Notes: a model not told the origin generated them from the letters alone. Shown: positions 1 to 5,236, counted from the first letter of the stretch. The stretch: DNA of 9,897 nt from an uncultured bacterium (GCA_902475545.1 CABRZP010000031.1:1-9897); one strand, 5' to 3'. A program made the numbers and translations.

Positions 1-59
1 TAAAATTAAAATATATTTAATAATGACTTGTAACACTCTTAACATTTCTTATATTTATA

Positions 60-87
60 TTTACTTAGTCGTTTTACGCTCTAAAAT
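60..87 (+). promoter_or_regulatory. Possible promoter for the 52-aa ORF
   Basis: TTTACT (60-65) and TAAAAT (82-87) lie 16 nt apart, matching the sigma-70 -35 and -10 consensus at 4 and 5 of 6 positions. The predicted start near 94 would give a leader of about 50 nt before the ATG at 147. The surrounding DNA is extremely AT-rich, so such matches arise easily by chance. Nothing else recognisable is present in 1-146. Confidence 0.3.
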
Positions 88-146
88 ATTATTAATTAAA
101 TAAATATTAGTATTTAATAATCATTTAATTAATTTGGAGTAAATTT

Positions 147-305
147 ATGGATGTTTCAAAACTTTGTAAACAATTAAAAAATATGATGGAATTCCTTTTG
201 TTATCAATCAAATATGATAAAACAATTACTATTCCTGAAATATATGCTTTTCTTGTTATAGTAAATCGTTTGGTAATAAAAATTTGTATTTTGGTTGATG
301 AATAG
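147..305 (+). CDS. Small hypothetical protein, 52 aa
   Basis: This short open frame runs from ATG to TAG and encodes 52 residues starting MDVSKLCKQL. I do not recognise a family. The N-terminal third is polar and basic. The C-terminal part, about residues 33-50, is strongly hydrophobic (FLVIVNRLVIKICILV) with only an Asn-Arg and a Lys interrupting it, so it could be an amphipathic or membrane-associating helix. The main support for a real gene is the ribosome binding site: GGAG at 136-139, 7 nt before the ATG, inside otherwise A/T-only sequence. It is followed by a separate promoter at 350 and so is probably its own unit. No clear terminator follows; there is only an A/T-only imperfect hairpin around 315-333. 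Confidence 0.5.
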   Translation: MDVSKLCKQLKNMMEFLLLSIKYDKTITIPEIYAFLVIVNRLVIKICILVDE

Positions 306-349
306 TATTTAATTGTTTAATAAATATTAAAACAACATGCTGCTGTATA

Positions 350-378
350 TTGACAAAGATATATGACTGTTATATCCT
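350..378 (+). promoter_or_regulatory. Promoter for the Met-rich leader peptide
   Basis: A consensus -35 box, TTGACA, lies at 350-355. With 17-nt spacing the -10 would be TATCCT (373-378). An alternative is TATATC (371-376) preceded by TG at 368-369, an extended -10 arrangement with 15-nt spacing. Transcription would begin about 15-20 nt before the small ORF at 402. This is the only convincing promoter between 305 and the membrane-protein gene at 569. Confidence 0.5.
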
Positions 379-401
379 ATGAAAAAAGGAAAGATATAAT
401 A

Positions 402-485
402 ATGCAATTTAACGCAGTAATGATGATGAATATGATGATGCAAAGCCCAATGTCAGGTGGTCGTTGTTATATTCGAATGCGTTAA
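402..485 (+). CDS. Met-rich 27-aa peptide, possible attenuator leader
   Basis: This frame encodes MQFNAVMMMNMMMQSPMSGG followed by RCYIRMR: 27 residues, nine of them Met, with two Met-Met-Met runs separated by one Asn (codons at 420-440). An AAGGAAAG purine stretch (386-393) upstream could serve as ribosome binding site, though its GGA is 11 nt from the ATG, slightly far. The stop at 483-485 is 22 nt before an intrinsic terminator. The order promoter, amino-acid-biased short ORF, terminator, larger gene is that of a ribosome-dependent attenuator. It could equally be an independent small protein with its own terminator, or a precursor peptide; no modification enzyme gene is nearby. I do not recognise the peptide. 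Confidence 0.5.
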   Translation: MQFNAVMMMNMMMQSPMSGGRCYIRMR

Positions 486-518
486 GTTTAGATTGATAAC
501 AAATTTTAAAGCCACCTG
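454..518 (+). promoter_or_regulatory. Candidate antiterminator pairing
   Basis: CAGGTGG at 454-460, inside the Met-rich ORF, is the exact reverse complement of CCACCTG at 512-518, which forms most of the 5' arm and first loop base of the terminator. The 7-bp pairing would be mutually exclusive with the terminator hairpin. A ribosome paused on the Met codons at 420-440 would leave 454-460 free. That the pairing acts in the cell is inference, and 7 nt of complementarity can occur by chance. Confidence 0.3.
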
Positions 519-535
519 TTGAAGGTGGCTTTTTT
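508..535 (+). terminator. Intrinsic terminator after the Met-rich ORF
   Basis: GCCACCT (511-517) pairs perfectly with AGGTGGC (523-529) around the 5-nt loop GTTGA. AAA (508-510) and the start of the T run extend the stem to 10 bp. Six T residues (530-535) follow. This is a textbook Rho-independent terminator and the best one in the window. It sits between the small ORF and the membrane-protein gene on the same strand, so it either ends the small transcript or works as a conditional attenuator. Confidence 0.85.
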
Positions 536-568
536 AGTGTGTAGTTTTTGATACAAGGAAAATATAAA

Positions 569-1939
569 ATGATATCAAGTGTAAATAGTTTTAAAGAACA
601 AAATAATAATTATAAATTTAAAAATTTGATAAACGAACCGGCATTTCAAGGTGTAAAGTTAAATAAACAAACTAAATTTTTAAATAAATTTATTAAATCT
701 CAAGAGGATTTATCAACAACAAGGTTTATTCAGGGTACAATGACAAACTGGTTTCCGAAGGCTGTGTTTTCGAGAAGTTTAGTTGACTTTTCCGAATTTA
801 CATTTTTGGAATTTTTGGAATCCGGACTTTTTTATTTTGCTGCTCCATTTTTAGGTGAAAAATTATATAGAAATAGACTATTTAAAAAAGTTCAACCTAA
901 AAATTTAAGAGAAACAATTTCTAAAAATGTTGTGAAAAGTTTGGACGAAATTGAGAAATCCAAGTTTAAATTAGAGACAAAAAATAGGTTAAAAACAACA
1001 AAAGCCGGTATTCTTTTGGGATGTATTGCGGTTCCTGCAATGGAATATTCTATCGGATTTGCCAAAAATCTGTTTACTTTAAAAGTTTTCAAGGTTAGTG
1101 ATTTTAATAATGTTGCTAATTTAAATAAGAATAAAAATAAAAAAGAAGATAAAGAACAGCAAAAAAGAGTTGAAACACATTCAAAATCTGTATTATTAAA
1201 AACCGGTATATTATCTGCAGCGGGATTAGGTGCAGGGCTTCTTCTTGCTTCTCGCGGACATAATTCAAAATCTGCTTTGAAATTTTCTGAAATTATACTT
1301 GAACCGGGAAAAGCTATTTCTAAAGGTTTGAAGGAACTTGGTGTAAATTCTAAAAAGACTGATGAATTTTTAAAAGAATATTTAAAACTGGATTTTGATA
1401 ATCGAAATGGCAAATTGGCTTTGAGTAAAGGACAGCTTGCAGTTATATGTACAACAGGATTGTTCGGATATGCAAGTGCCGCTAAAGATAGAGGTAAATT
1501 AGATTTTTATGAAGTTTGGACAAGAGTTCCTCTTGTTGTGTTGTATACAATTTTTGGTTCTTCATTATTAGACGGCGGGTTTAAAAAATTACTTGCTAAA
1601 AAAGGTAAATTCCCTGAATTAATAAAGAAAGATGCTGAAGGTAATATTGCACCTGTTCCAACGAGTAAGGATTTGCCTGCTATTGCTGAAAAACTTTCTA
1701 ATTTGAATAAAACTTCAAAAGATGCTGAATTGGCAAAATTGATTAAGCAAAAATCTATTATAACAGGTGTACCATATTTATTCAGCTTAGTTGCAATGGG
1801 CTTTATTTTAAGTGGTGTGACCAGAGTTTGGACTCAATACAGATATAATCACCAACAAAAAAATAACGAAATTGACGGTAATAATTTTCAGGCTAATTTT
1901 ATAAAAAGTCCTGCATTTCAGGGGTTTAAAATATCTTGA
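569..1939 (+). CDS. Multi-pass membrane protein with terminal PAFQG motifs
   Basis: This 456-aa protein is not recognised as any named family. The ATG at 569 is preferred over an in-frame TTG at 548 because AAGGA (555-559) lies 9 nt before the ATG. Hydrophobic segments suited to membrane spans occur near residues 78-95, 144-165, 208-228, 287-305, 317-336 and 398-418. A highly charged Lys/Glu/Asn linker (about 182-205) separates the second and third. The N-terminal 40 residues are Asn/Lys-rich and contain PAFQG at 24-28. The last ten residues contain it again at 448-452, so the same five-residue motif brackets the protein. No signal peptide or catalytic motif is evident. The gene lacks a good promoter of its own and may depend on read-through of the terminator at 508-535. 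It is convergent with the esterase gene; the 43 nt between them hold no clear terminator. Confidence 0.8.
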   Translation: MISSVNSFKEQNNNYKFKNLINEPAFQGVKLNKQTKFLNKFIKSQEDLSTTRFIQGTMTNWFPKAVFSRSLVDFSEFTFLEFLESGLFYFAAPFLGEKLYRNRLFKKVQPKNLRETISKNVVKSLDEIEKSKFKLETKNRLKTTKAGILLGCIAVPAMEYSIGFAKNLFTLKVFKVSDFNNVANLNKNKNKKEDKEQQKRVETHSKSVLLKTGILSAAGLGAGLLLASRGHNSKSALKFSEIILEPGKAISKGLKELGVNSKKTDEFLKEYLKLDFDNRNGKLALSKGQLAVICTTGLFGYASAAKDRGKLDFYEVWTRVPLVVLYTIFGSSLLDGGFKKLLAKKGKFPELIKKDAEGNIAPVPTSKDLPAIAEKLSNLNKTSKDAELAKLIKQKSIITGVPYLFSLVAMGFILSGVTRVWTQYRYNHQQKNNEIDGNNFQANFIKSPAFQGFKIS

Positions 1940-1982
1940 TATTAGCCATTCGGCTTACGTAAAAATACGGACTTGACAAAAC

Positions 1983-2603
1983 TTAAATATTGTTTCTAAT
2001 AAAGTTTGTCAGGTTTTCCGCAATTATTTTATGCGAAGACGCAGTATAATGAAGTCCGTCTGTTTTAGACGGTGTTACTAGTTGATTAAAGTCAAAATAA
2101 TAACAATTATTTTCTTTTGCGATTACTTCAAAAATTGGAAAAATTTCTCTGATTATTTCAATTGATTTTTTATTAAACATTACAGAAAACCCGCTATGTA
2201 AAATGTCTTCAGTAATTTTTACAGGTGGAATTATAATAATTTTCATTTCTTTATTTTTGTTTCTAAGAATATTTATAAGATTTTCCAAACCTGTTTTTGC
2301 TATGTTTTTATCCAAATTGTAAAAAAATTGCGAATCATTTGTACCAAGAGAAAGTATACAAATATCAATATTGTCGTAATTTTGAATACATACAGGTAAA
2401 TGTTTGTTTCCGCTGAATTGCAAACCTGCAGGATTAGTGAAAAAGCCTGTCCTGTTATTCATGCCTTCTTCAATTACAAAAAATTCAGAAGATAATAATT
2501 TTTTTAGAATTCCGCTCCAGCGTTCGTGTTCGGAATATCTTGCACCTGTTTCGGGTATAAAACCGTAAGTGTTAGAGTCTCCATAGCATAATATTTTTTT
2601 CAT
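1983..2603 (-). CDS. SGNH/GDSL hydrolase, arylesterase-like
   Basis: A 206-aa cytoplasmic-type hydrolase with all SGNH blocks visible. Block I is GDSN (residues 8-11) with nucleophile Ser10. Block II has Gly47 in EEGMNNRTG. Block III is GTND (87-90) with oxyanion Asn89. Block V is DGLH (182-185) giving Asp182 and His185. The start ILCYGDSNTYGF and the RW...L....VIEEG...RTG pattern resemble the arylesterase/perhydrolase branch typified by Mycobacterium smegmatis Ace, about 215 aa, so this is full length. Expected activity is hydrolysis of short-chain acyl or aryl esters; the natural substrate cannot be read from sequence. There is no signal peptide and no Shine-Dalgarno. TATAAT ends 6 nt before the ATG, suggesting its own leaderless transcript, although it also lies only 34 nt behind the upstream codirectional gene. 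Confidence 0.9.
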   Translation of the reverse strand: MKKILCYGDSNTYGFIPETGARYSEHERWSGILKKLLSSEFFVIEEGMNNRTGFFTNPAGLQFSGNKHLPVCIQNYDNIDICILSLGTNDSQFFYNLDKNIAKTGLENLINILRNKNKEMKIIIIPPVKITEDILHSGFSVMFNKKSIEIIREIFPIFEVIAKENNCYYFDFNQLVTPSKTDGLHYTASSHKIIAENLTNFIRNNI

Positions 2604-2615
2604 AAATATATTATA
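2604..2615 (-). promoter_or_regulatory. -10 box giving a leaderless esterase mRNA
   Basis: Read on the minus strand: TATAATatatttATG. The consensus -10 hexamer (2615-2610) ends exactly 6 nt before the start codon, so the usual start point would be the A of the ATG. There is no TTGACA-like -35 at 16-18 nt and no Shine-Dalgarno. The same arrangement recurs before the tspO and pgeF genes. Confidence 0.5.
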
Positions 2616-2637
2616 TAATAAATTAAATGTTATTATT

Positions 2638-3030
2638 TTAACGGTTAGATCCGTAATAAGTTATTCCACCGCTGGAAACTTTTCTGGCTGAATATTGAGG
2701 GATGTTATAGTTCTTATCAAATCTTGAAATAGGTTGGGATGTTTGAGCTTTAGGATATGGCATCATTGTTGGTAATCTTTTTGGGGTGCGATGTCTTTTT
2801 TTTCGATTTTCTGTTCTTAGTTTGATAATATCTCTATTATGTGAGTATCTGTAAGCTGATCTTGTTTTAGCACAACATCTTTTAGGTTTTGCATATATAT
2901 TTCTATTGTATGTGTAATATGGTCTGTAGGTGGCAAGCATATTTTCATTATTGCAGTTAAAGTTTTTTGCATTCGCACAGGATGCACATGTCAATATAAT
3001 AAATAATGCTGTTAAAAATACCTTCTTCAT
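2638..3030 (-). CDS. Small secreted basic protein, GGITYY C-terminus
   Basis: A 130-aa protein with a typical Sec signal peptide: basic MKK, hydrophobic core to about residue 16, and likely cleavage after Ala21 (S-C-A-N-A). The mature part is very basic and rich in Arg, Lys, Tyr and Asn, with an RKKRHRTPKR cluster (76-85) and six mature-region residues that are Cys or next to Cys around 26 and 52-53. No enzyme motif is seen. The C-terminal region (SRFDK 102-106, ARK 115-117, GGITYY 121-126) matches the neighbouring 128-aa protein, so the two are tandem paralogues sharing a terminal motif. Function is unknown; a surface or envelope role is inferred only from the signal peptide. No Shine-Dalgarno precedes the ATG, but TAACAT lies 6 nt upstream. 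Confidence 0.75.
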   Translation of the reverse strand: MKKVFLTALFIILTCASCANAKNFNCNNENMLATYRPYYTYNRNIYAKPKRCCAKTRSAYRYSHNRDIIKLRTENRKKRHRTPKRLPTMMPYPKAQTSQPISRFDKNYNIPQYSARKVSSGGITYYGSNR

Positions 3031-3042
3031 AAGATTATGTTA
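3031..3042 (-). promoter_or_regulatory. Weak -10 (TAACAT) 6 nt before ATG
   Basis: Minus strand reads TAACATaatcttATG. TAACAT matches the TAnnnT core of a -10 box and sits at the same 6-nt distance as the three perfect TATAAT boxes in this window. The gene has no Shine-Dalgarno, which fits a leaderless mRNA, but the box is degenerate and no -35 is visible. Confidence 0.3.
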
Positions 3043-3113
3043 AATCAAAAATTCAATTATTAAGTTGTATTTTTATAATTTCTTATAAAAACTACACAAA
3101 TACATTTAAAGTT

Positions 3114-3500
3114 CTAGTTATAATAAGTAATTCCACCTCTGGAATAAGTTTTTCTTGCCGGTTGTATTGAATTGCTTCTATCCAGTCTTGAAGGGGTGTT
3201 GCTAATACTTACTTTGTTATTATTAAGGGCGTTTGCGTATGCATTGTTTTTATTTGCATAAGAATTGATTGCTCTTGTTATAGCTTTTTCTCTTTGAGCA
3301 GCTCTGTTTCTTTGAGCGGTTGCAGCAATATTATGAGGCAAGAATGCTGCATTAGATCCAAAATTATGCACGGAGCGTCTTTGTCCTGAACTATTCATTA
3401 CATGCATTGGTCTGCCACCCATAAAAGATACCATTTCTGTTGCGTTTGCTGATAAACAGCTAAAGTAAATTAAAAATAATACTGTCAAAATCTTTTTCAT
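3114..3500 (-). CDS. Small secreted Asn/Ala/Arg-rich protein, GGITYY C-terminus
   Basis: A 128-aa protein with a clear signal peptide (MKKILTVLFLIYFSCLSANA, cleavage expected after Ala20). The mature protein is low in acidic residues and rich in Asn, Ala, Arg and Ser, with a helical Ala/Arg/Gln stretch (about 57-80) and an Asn/Ala/Tyr stretch (81-96). Its end (SRLDR 104-108, ARK 115-117, GGITYY 122-127) matches the next gene's product, while the middle parts differ. Such divergence outside a conserved tail suggests the tail is the functional or sorting element; this is inference. A Shine-Dalgarno AAGGAA (minus strand, near 3512-3507) lies about 7 nt before the ATG. The gene is 94 nt from tspO and 83 nt from its paralogue, so co-transcription is uncertain. 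Confidence 0.75.
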   Translation of the reverse strand: MKKILTVLFLIYFSCLSANATEMVSFMGGRPMHVMNSSGQRRSVHNFGSNAAFLPHNIAATAQRNRAAQREKAITRAINSYANKNNAYANALNNNKVSISNTPSRLDRSNSIQPARKTYSRGGITYYN

Positions 3501-3543
3501 AATATTTTCCTTCTATTCCCTTTGTAAATATATAACGATTAAT

Positions 3544-3549
3544 ATTATA
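3544..3549 (-). promoter_or_regulatory. Possible -10 box for the 128-aa secreted protein
   Basis: TATAAT on the minus strand (3549-3544) would start transcription near 3537, leaving a leader of about 37 nt that contains the AAGGAA ribosome binding site. No good -35 is seen. The contrast with neighbours is useful: where the -10 is distant, a Shine-Dalgarno is present; where it is 6 nt from the ATG, there is none. Confidence 0.35.
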
Positions 3550-3594
3550 AAATGTTGTTATTTTCTGTATTATTATTTACTAAACTTCATAATT

Positions 3595-3978
3595 TTAGTT
3601 TAAAATTTTTAATCCCGCTGTTAAATATATTGCAAAAATTACTTGCAATAAGTATGGAATTAGTAAAAATCCTGCAATTTTTGAGATTTTAAAAAATAAA
3701 AATATTGTTGGTATTAAGACTATAAATAAAAGTGAAACATCTGATAATGCTAAATTGATAGATTGCATATCAAAAAACAGGTAACTCCATAATAAATTTA
3801 AAACCAGTTGTATTATAAATAAATTGATTGCATAATATTTTTCTTTGGTTTTGGAACTTAGAATTACAATAAGAAACGAAATTCCCATAAGTGTATATAA
3901 AATACCCCAAGCAATAGGAAAATATTCAGCTGGAGGTGTAAAAAGAGGTTTTGTTAATCCTTGATACCATGAATTCAT
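3595..3978 (-). CDS. tspO: TspO/MBR family membrane protein, short form
   Basis: A 127-aa very hydrophobic protein of the tryptophan-rich sensory protein family, which binds porphyrins and related ligands and acts in stress and tetrapyrrole responses in other bacteria. Family landmarks are WY..L.KP..TPP (residues 4-16), W24..LY..MGIS (24-34), Q57..LN..WS..FF (57-69) and AGFLLIPYLLQVIFA (102-116). Four membrane spans can be drawn, near 19-40, 47-68, 76-96 and 100-123. Typical members are about 150-160 aa with five spans; the first span, normally before the WY motif, is absent here. An in-frame stop seven codons upstream of the ATG rules out extension. The usual PY..W Trp is Gln112, and the Asn expected near 120 is Thr. 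No Shine-Dalgarno; TATAAT lies 6 nt before the ATG. Confidence 0.85.
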   Translation of the reverse strand: MNSWYQGLTKPLFTPPAEYFPIAWGILYTLMGISFLIVILSSKTKEKYYAINLFIIQLVLNLLWSYLFFDMQSINLALSDVSLLFIVLIPTIFLFFKISKIAGFLLIPYLLQVIFAIYLTAGLKILN

Positions 3979-3990
3979 ATTAAAATTATA
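3979..3990 (-). promoter_or_regulatory. -10 box giving a leaderless tspO mRNA
   Basis: Minus strand reads TATAATtttaatATG, a consensus -10 (3990-3985) ending exactly 6 nt before the start codon. No recognisable -35 and no Shine-Dalgarno. If used, tspO is transcribed separately from the DUF1653 gene that ends 47 nt upstream. Confidence 0.5.
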
Positions 3991-4025
3991 AGTATTTTAT
4001 TTAAAAGAGTTTATTCCCTATTTGG

Positions 4026-4244
4026 TTAAATGTTGGTATTGGTAAGTAATGTAAATCTTAATGTACCGTTATTATCTATTATTTCATTCCACATATTTTT
4101 CGGACGAACCCATATTTCTCCGGTTTTTATTGACTGATATACAATCATATCTTCTGTCGTTTCAGAATGTTTTGCGAAATTAATAATTTTATATAAGTTG
4201 CCTTTGTAGTGTTTGTATATTCTTCCAATTGTTATTTCTTGCAT
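4026..4244 (-). CDS. DUF1653 domain protein, 72 aa
   Basis: This small protein matches the DUF1653 pattern over nearly its full length: G..Y.HYKG (residues 7-15), Y18.I, A24.HSET29, VYQ (35-37) and the signature W45VRP48, followed by W52.EI. The family consists of short beta-rich proteins, stand-alone or fused to other domains, whose biochemical role is not established to my knowledge. It starts 4 nt after the pgeF stop codon. Its Shine-Dalgarno AAGG (minus strand 4255-4252) lies inside the last codons of pgeF, 7 nt from the ATG, so the two genes should be co-transcribed and probably translationally coupled. Confidence 0.88.
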   Translation of the reverse strand: MQEITIGRIYKHYKGNLYKIINFAKHSETTEDMIVYQSIKTGEIWVRPKNMWNEIIDNNGTLRFTLLTNTNI

Positions 4245-4248
4245 AGTT

Positions 4249-5010
4249 TTACCTTAATTTAAGAACTGCACTGTGTCTTTTGGTTGTTGCGTTTTCGTTT
4301 CTGTAGGAGAAAAATTTATCATTATCATGAACTGTGCAATATGGACAAACGTCAATTTCTGTTATTCCGATTTCTTCCAATTGTCGCTTGTTGATGTTTT
4401 TTAAATCAACAAATATTTGTTCCATCTCCGATGAGAGAGAGTTGGGGTTAATTTTGTATAGTCCTTCAAAATTTGAAACGGTTTTTGATAATTTTTCATA
4501 AACTTCTTCCCCGACATTGTAGCAGCAAAACCCGATTGCAGGGCCGATTACAGCGACTATGCCTGAAGTTGTTGAGCCGAAATCTTTTATCATTTTTTTT
4601 ACCGTAAGCGGTGCGATTTTTTGTGCAGTTCCACGCCATCCGGCATGAGCTATTGCACCTATATTTTGTTTTTTATCGTACAAAATTATAGGAGTACAAT
4701 CTGCAAAATTTAAGAAAATCCCCAGATTTTTTTCAGTTAAAATTAATGCATCGCAATCAGGATAATCATGACGTGTTTCTATTGCTATATCTATGTTTGC
4801 ACTATGTGTTTGAACCGGTGAAATAAGATTTTTGGGGGAAATATTCAGATAATTTGCAATTATTTGTTTATTATTATTTATCCCCTTGGTATCTATATTT
4901 ACTCCCTTGTCACAAATGCAAATATCACGTGTCGTAAAAAATGCATCGACATCTTTCAGTAAATCAGATTTTAAAATAGTTTTGGCATTAATTTTTTCAA
5001 AATAAAACAT
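4249..5010 (-). CDS. pgeF: PgeF/YfiH/LACC1-family laccase-domain protein
   Basis: A full-length 253-aa member of the Cu-oxidase_4 (DUF152) family, annotated elsewhere as polyphenol oxidase, later characterised as a purine nucleoside phosphorylase/adenosine deaminase; E. coli YfiH also affects peptidoglycan fidelity. Motifs in order: FTTR (25-28), QTHS (67-70), DCDALI (85-90), NFADC (101-105), HAGWRG (122-127), GPAIG.CCYNVG (156-167) and C222..C225 before FFSYR. The metal-site residues His69, Cys105 and His122 are all present with the spacing seen in E. coli YfiH (71, 107, 124). The protein is cytosolic, with no signal peptide. It has no Shine-Dalgarno; an extended -10 lies 6 nt before the ATG. 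It is the first gene of a two-gene unit with DUF1653 and is divergent from rpoB. Confidence 0.93.
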   Translation of the reverse strand: MFYFEKINAKTILKSDLLKDVDAFFTTRDICICDKGVNIDTKGINNNKQIIANYLNISPKNLISPVQTHSANIDIAIETRHDYPDCDALILTEKNLGIFLNFADCTPIILYDKKQNIGAIAHAGWRGTAQKIAPLTVKKMIKDFGSTTSGIVAVIGPAIGFCCYNVGEEVYEKLSKTVSNFEGLYKINPNSLSSEMEQIFVDLKNINKRQLEEIGITEIDVCPYCTVHDNDKFFSYRNENATTKRHSAVLKLR

Positions 5011-5025
5011 AAGTTTATTATAACA
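5011..5025 (-). promoter_or_regulatory. Extended -10 giving a leaderless pgeF mRNA
   Basis: Minus strand reads TGtTATAATaaacttATG: a full extended -10 (TGn plus consensus TATAAT, 5025-5017) ending exactly 6 nt before the start codon. Extended -10 promoters can work without a -35, and none is visible here. The predicted start is the A of the ATG. Confidence 0.6.
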
Positions 5026-5038
5026 AAATTATGTGTAA

Positions 5039-5236
5039 TTAAATGTAAAAATAAATATAATTTCTTCCCTTGTTAGTATGGGTAATATTCATTACTTTTA
5101 CGTAATTGTAATTAGTAGAAACTTTTGTTACATAAGGGTTTTGGCGATATCGCCAAAACCCTTTATTTATGCAATGTTCAAAATAATCCTCGAGAATGAC
5201 TTGACACTCAAACCCGTTCAAACTCAAATAAACCAC
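5039..5236 (-). CDS. Doubtful 65-aa ORF across the palindrome
   Basis: A GTG-started frame encodes 65 residues (MVYLSLNGFECQVILEDYFE...). In favour: AGGAG on the minus strand (5253-5249) lies 12 nt upstream, and the first 25 residues have a protein-like composition. Against: the start is GTG with long spacing, the 30-bp palindrome at 5134-5163 falls inside the frame and encodes most of the GFWRYRQNP stretch, and the second half (Asn/Tyr/Val/Ile, ending IYFYI) looks like translated AT-rich noncoding DNA. It may be a decayed gene or chance. No family is recognised. Confidence 0.22.
   Translation of the reverse strand: MVYLSLNGFECQVILEDYFEHCINKGFWRYRQNPYVTKVSTNYNYVKVMNITHTNKGRNYIYFYI
5134..5163. 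repeat. 30-bp perfect palindrome
   Basis: The 15-base half AAGGGTTTTGGCGAT is followed directly by its exact reverse complement, centred between 5148 and 5149, with no spacer. The core GGCGATATCGCC is GC-rich in otherwise AT-rich DNA. As RNA it would fold into a stem of about 13 bp with a tight loop. The flanks (TTATGT leftward, TATTT rightward) are poor U tracts, so it is at best a weak bidirectional terminator. It could also be a dimeric protein-binding site or an extragenic palindromic repeat. Confidence 0.8.

Noticed and set aside
548..568. TTG start extending the membrane protein by 7 residues
   Set aside because: AAGGA at 555-559 lies downstream of this TTG and is correctly spaced for the ATG at 569.
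892..1413. 173-aa open frame on the minus strand
   Set aside because: It lies fully inside the membrane-protein gene and its Phe/Ser/Leu-rich content is what the complement of Lys/Asn-rich coding sequence gives. No ribosome site or motif.
1940..1982. Terminator between the convergent membrane-protein and esterase genes
   Set aside because: Only a 4-bp CGTA/TACG stem is visible, with no T run of use to either strand.
1973..2000. Plus-strand TTGACA (1973-1978) with TCTAAT (1995-2000), 16-nt spacing, antisense to the esterase gene
   Set aside because: The -10 lacks the key A at position 2, and no plus-strand ORF or RNA follows. An antisense RNA is possible but unsupported.
2968..3030. Lipobox in the 130-aa secreted protein (C-A-S-C)
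   Set aside because: The residue three before the Cys is not Leu/Val/Ile; an ANA signal peptidase I site fits better.
3072..3088. TTATAA inverted pair as a terminator between the secreted-protein genes
   Set aside because: The stem is A/T only and TTATAA is self-palindromic, so it is expected by chance in this DNA; no useful stability.
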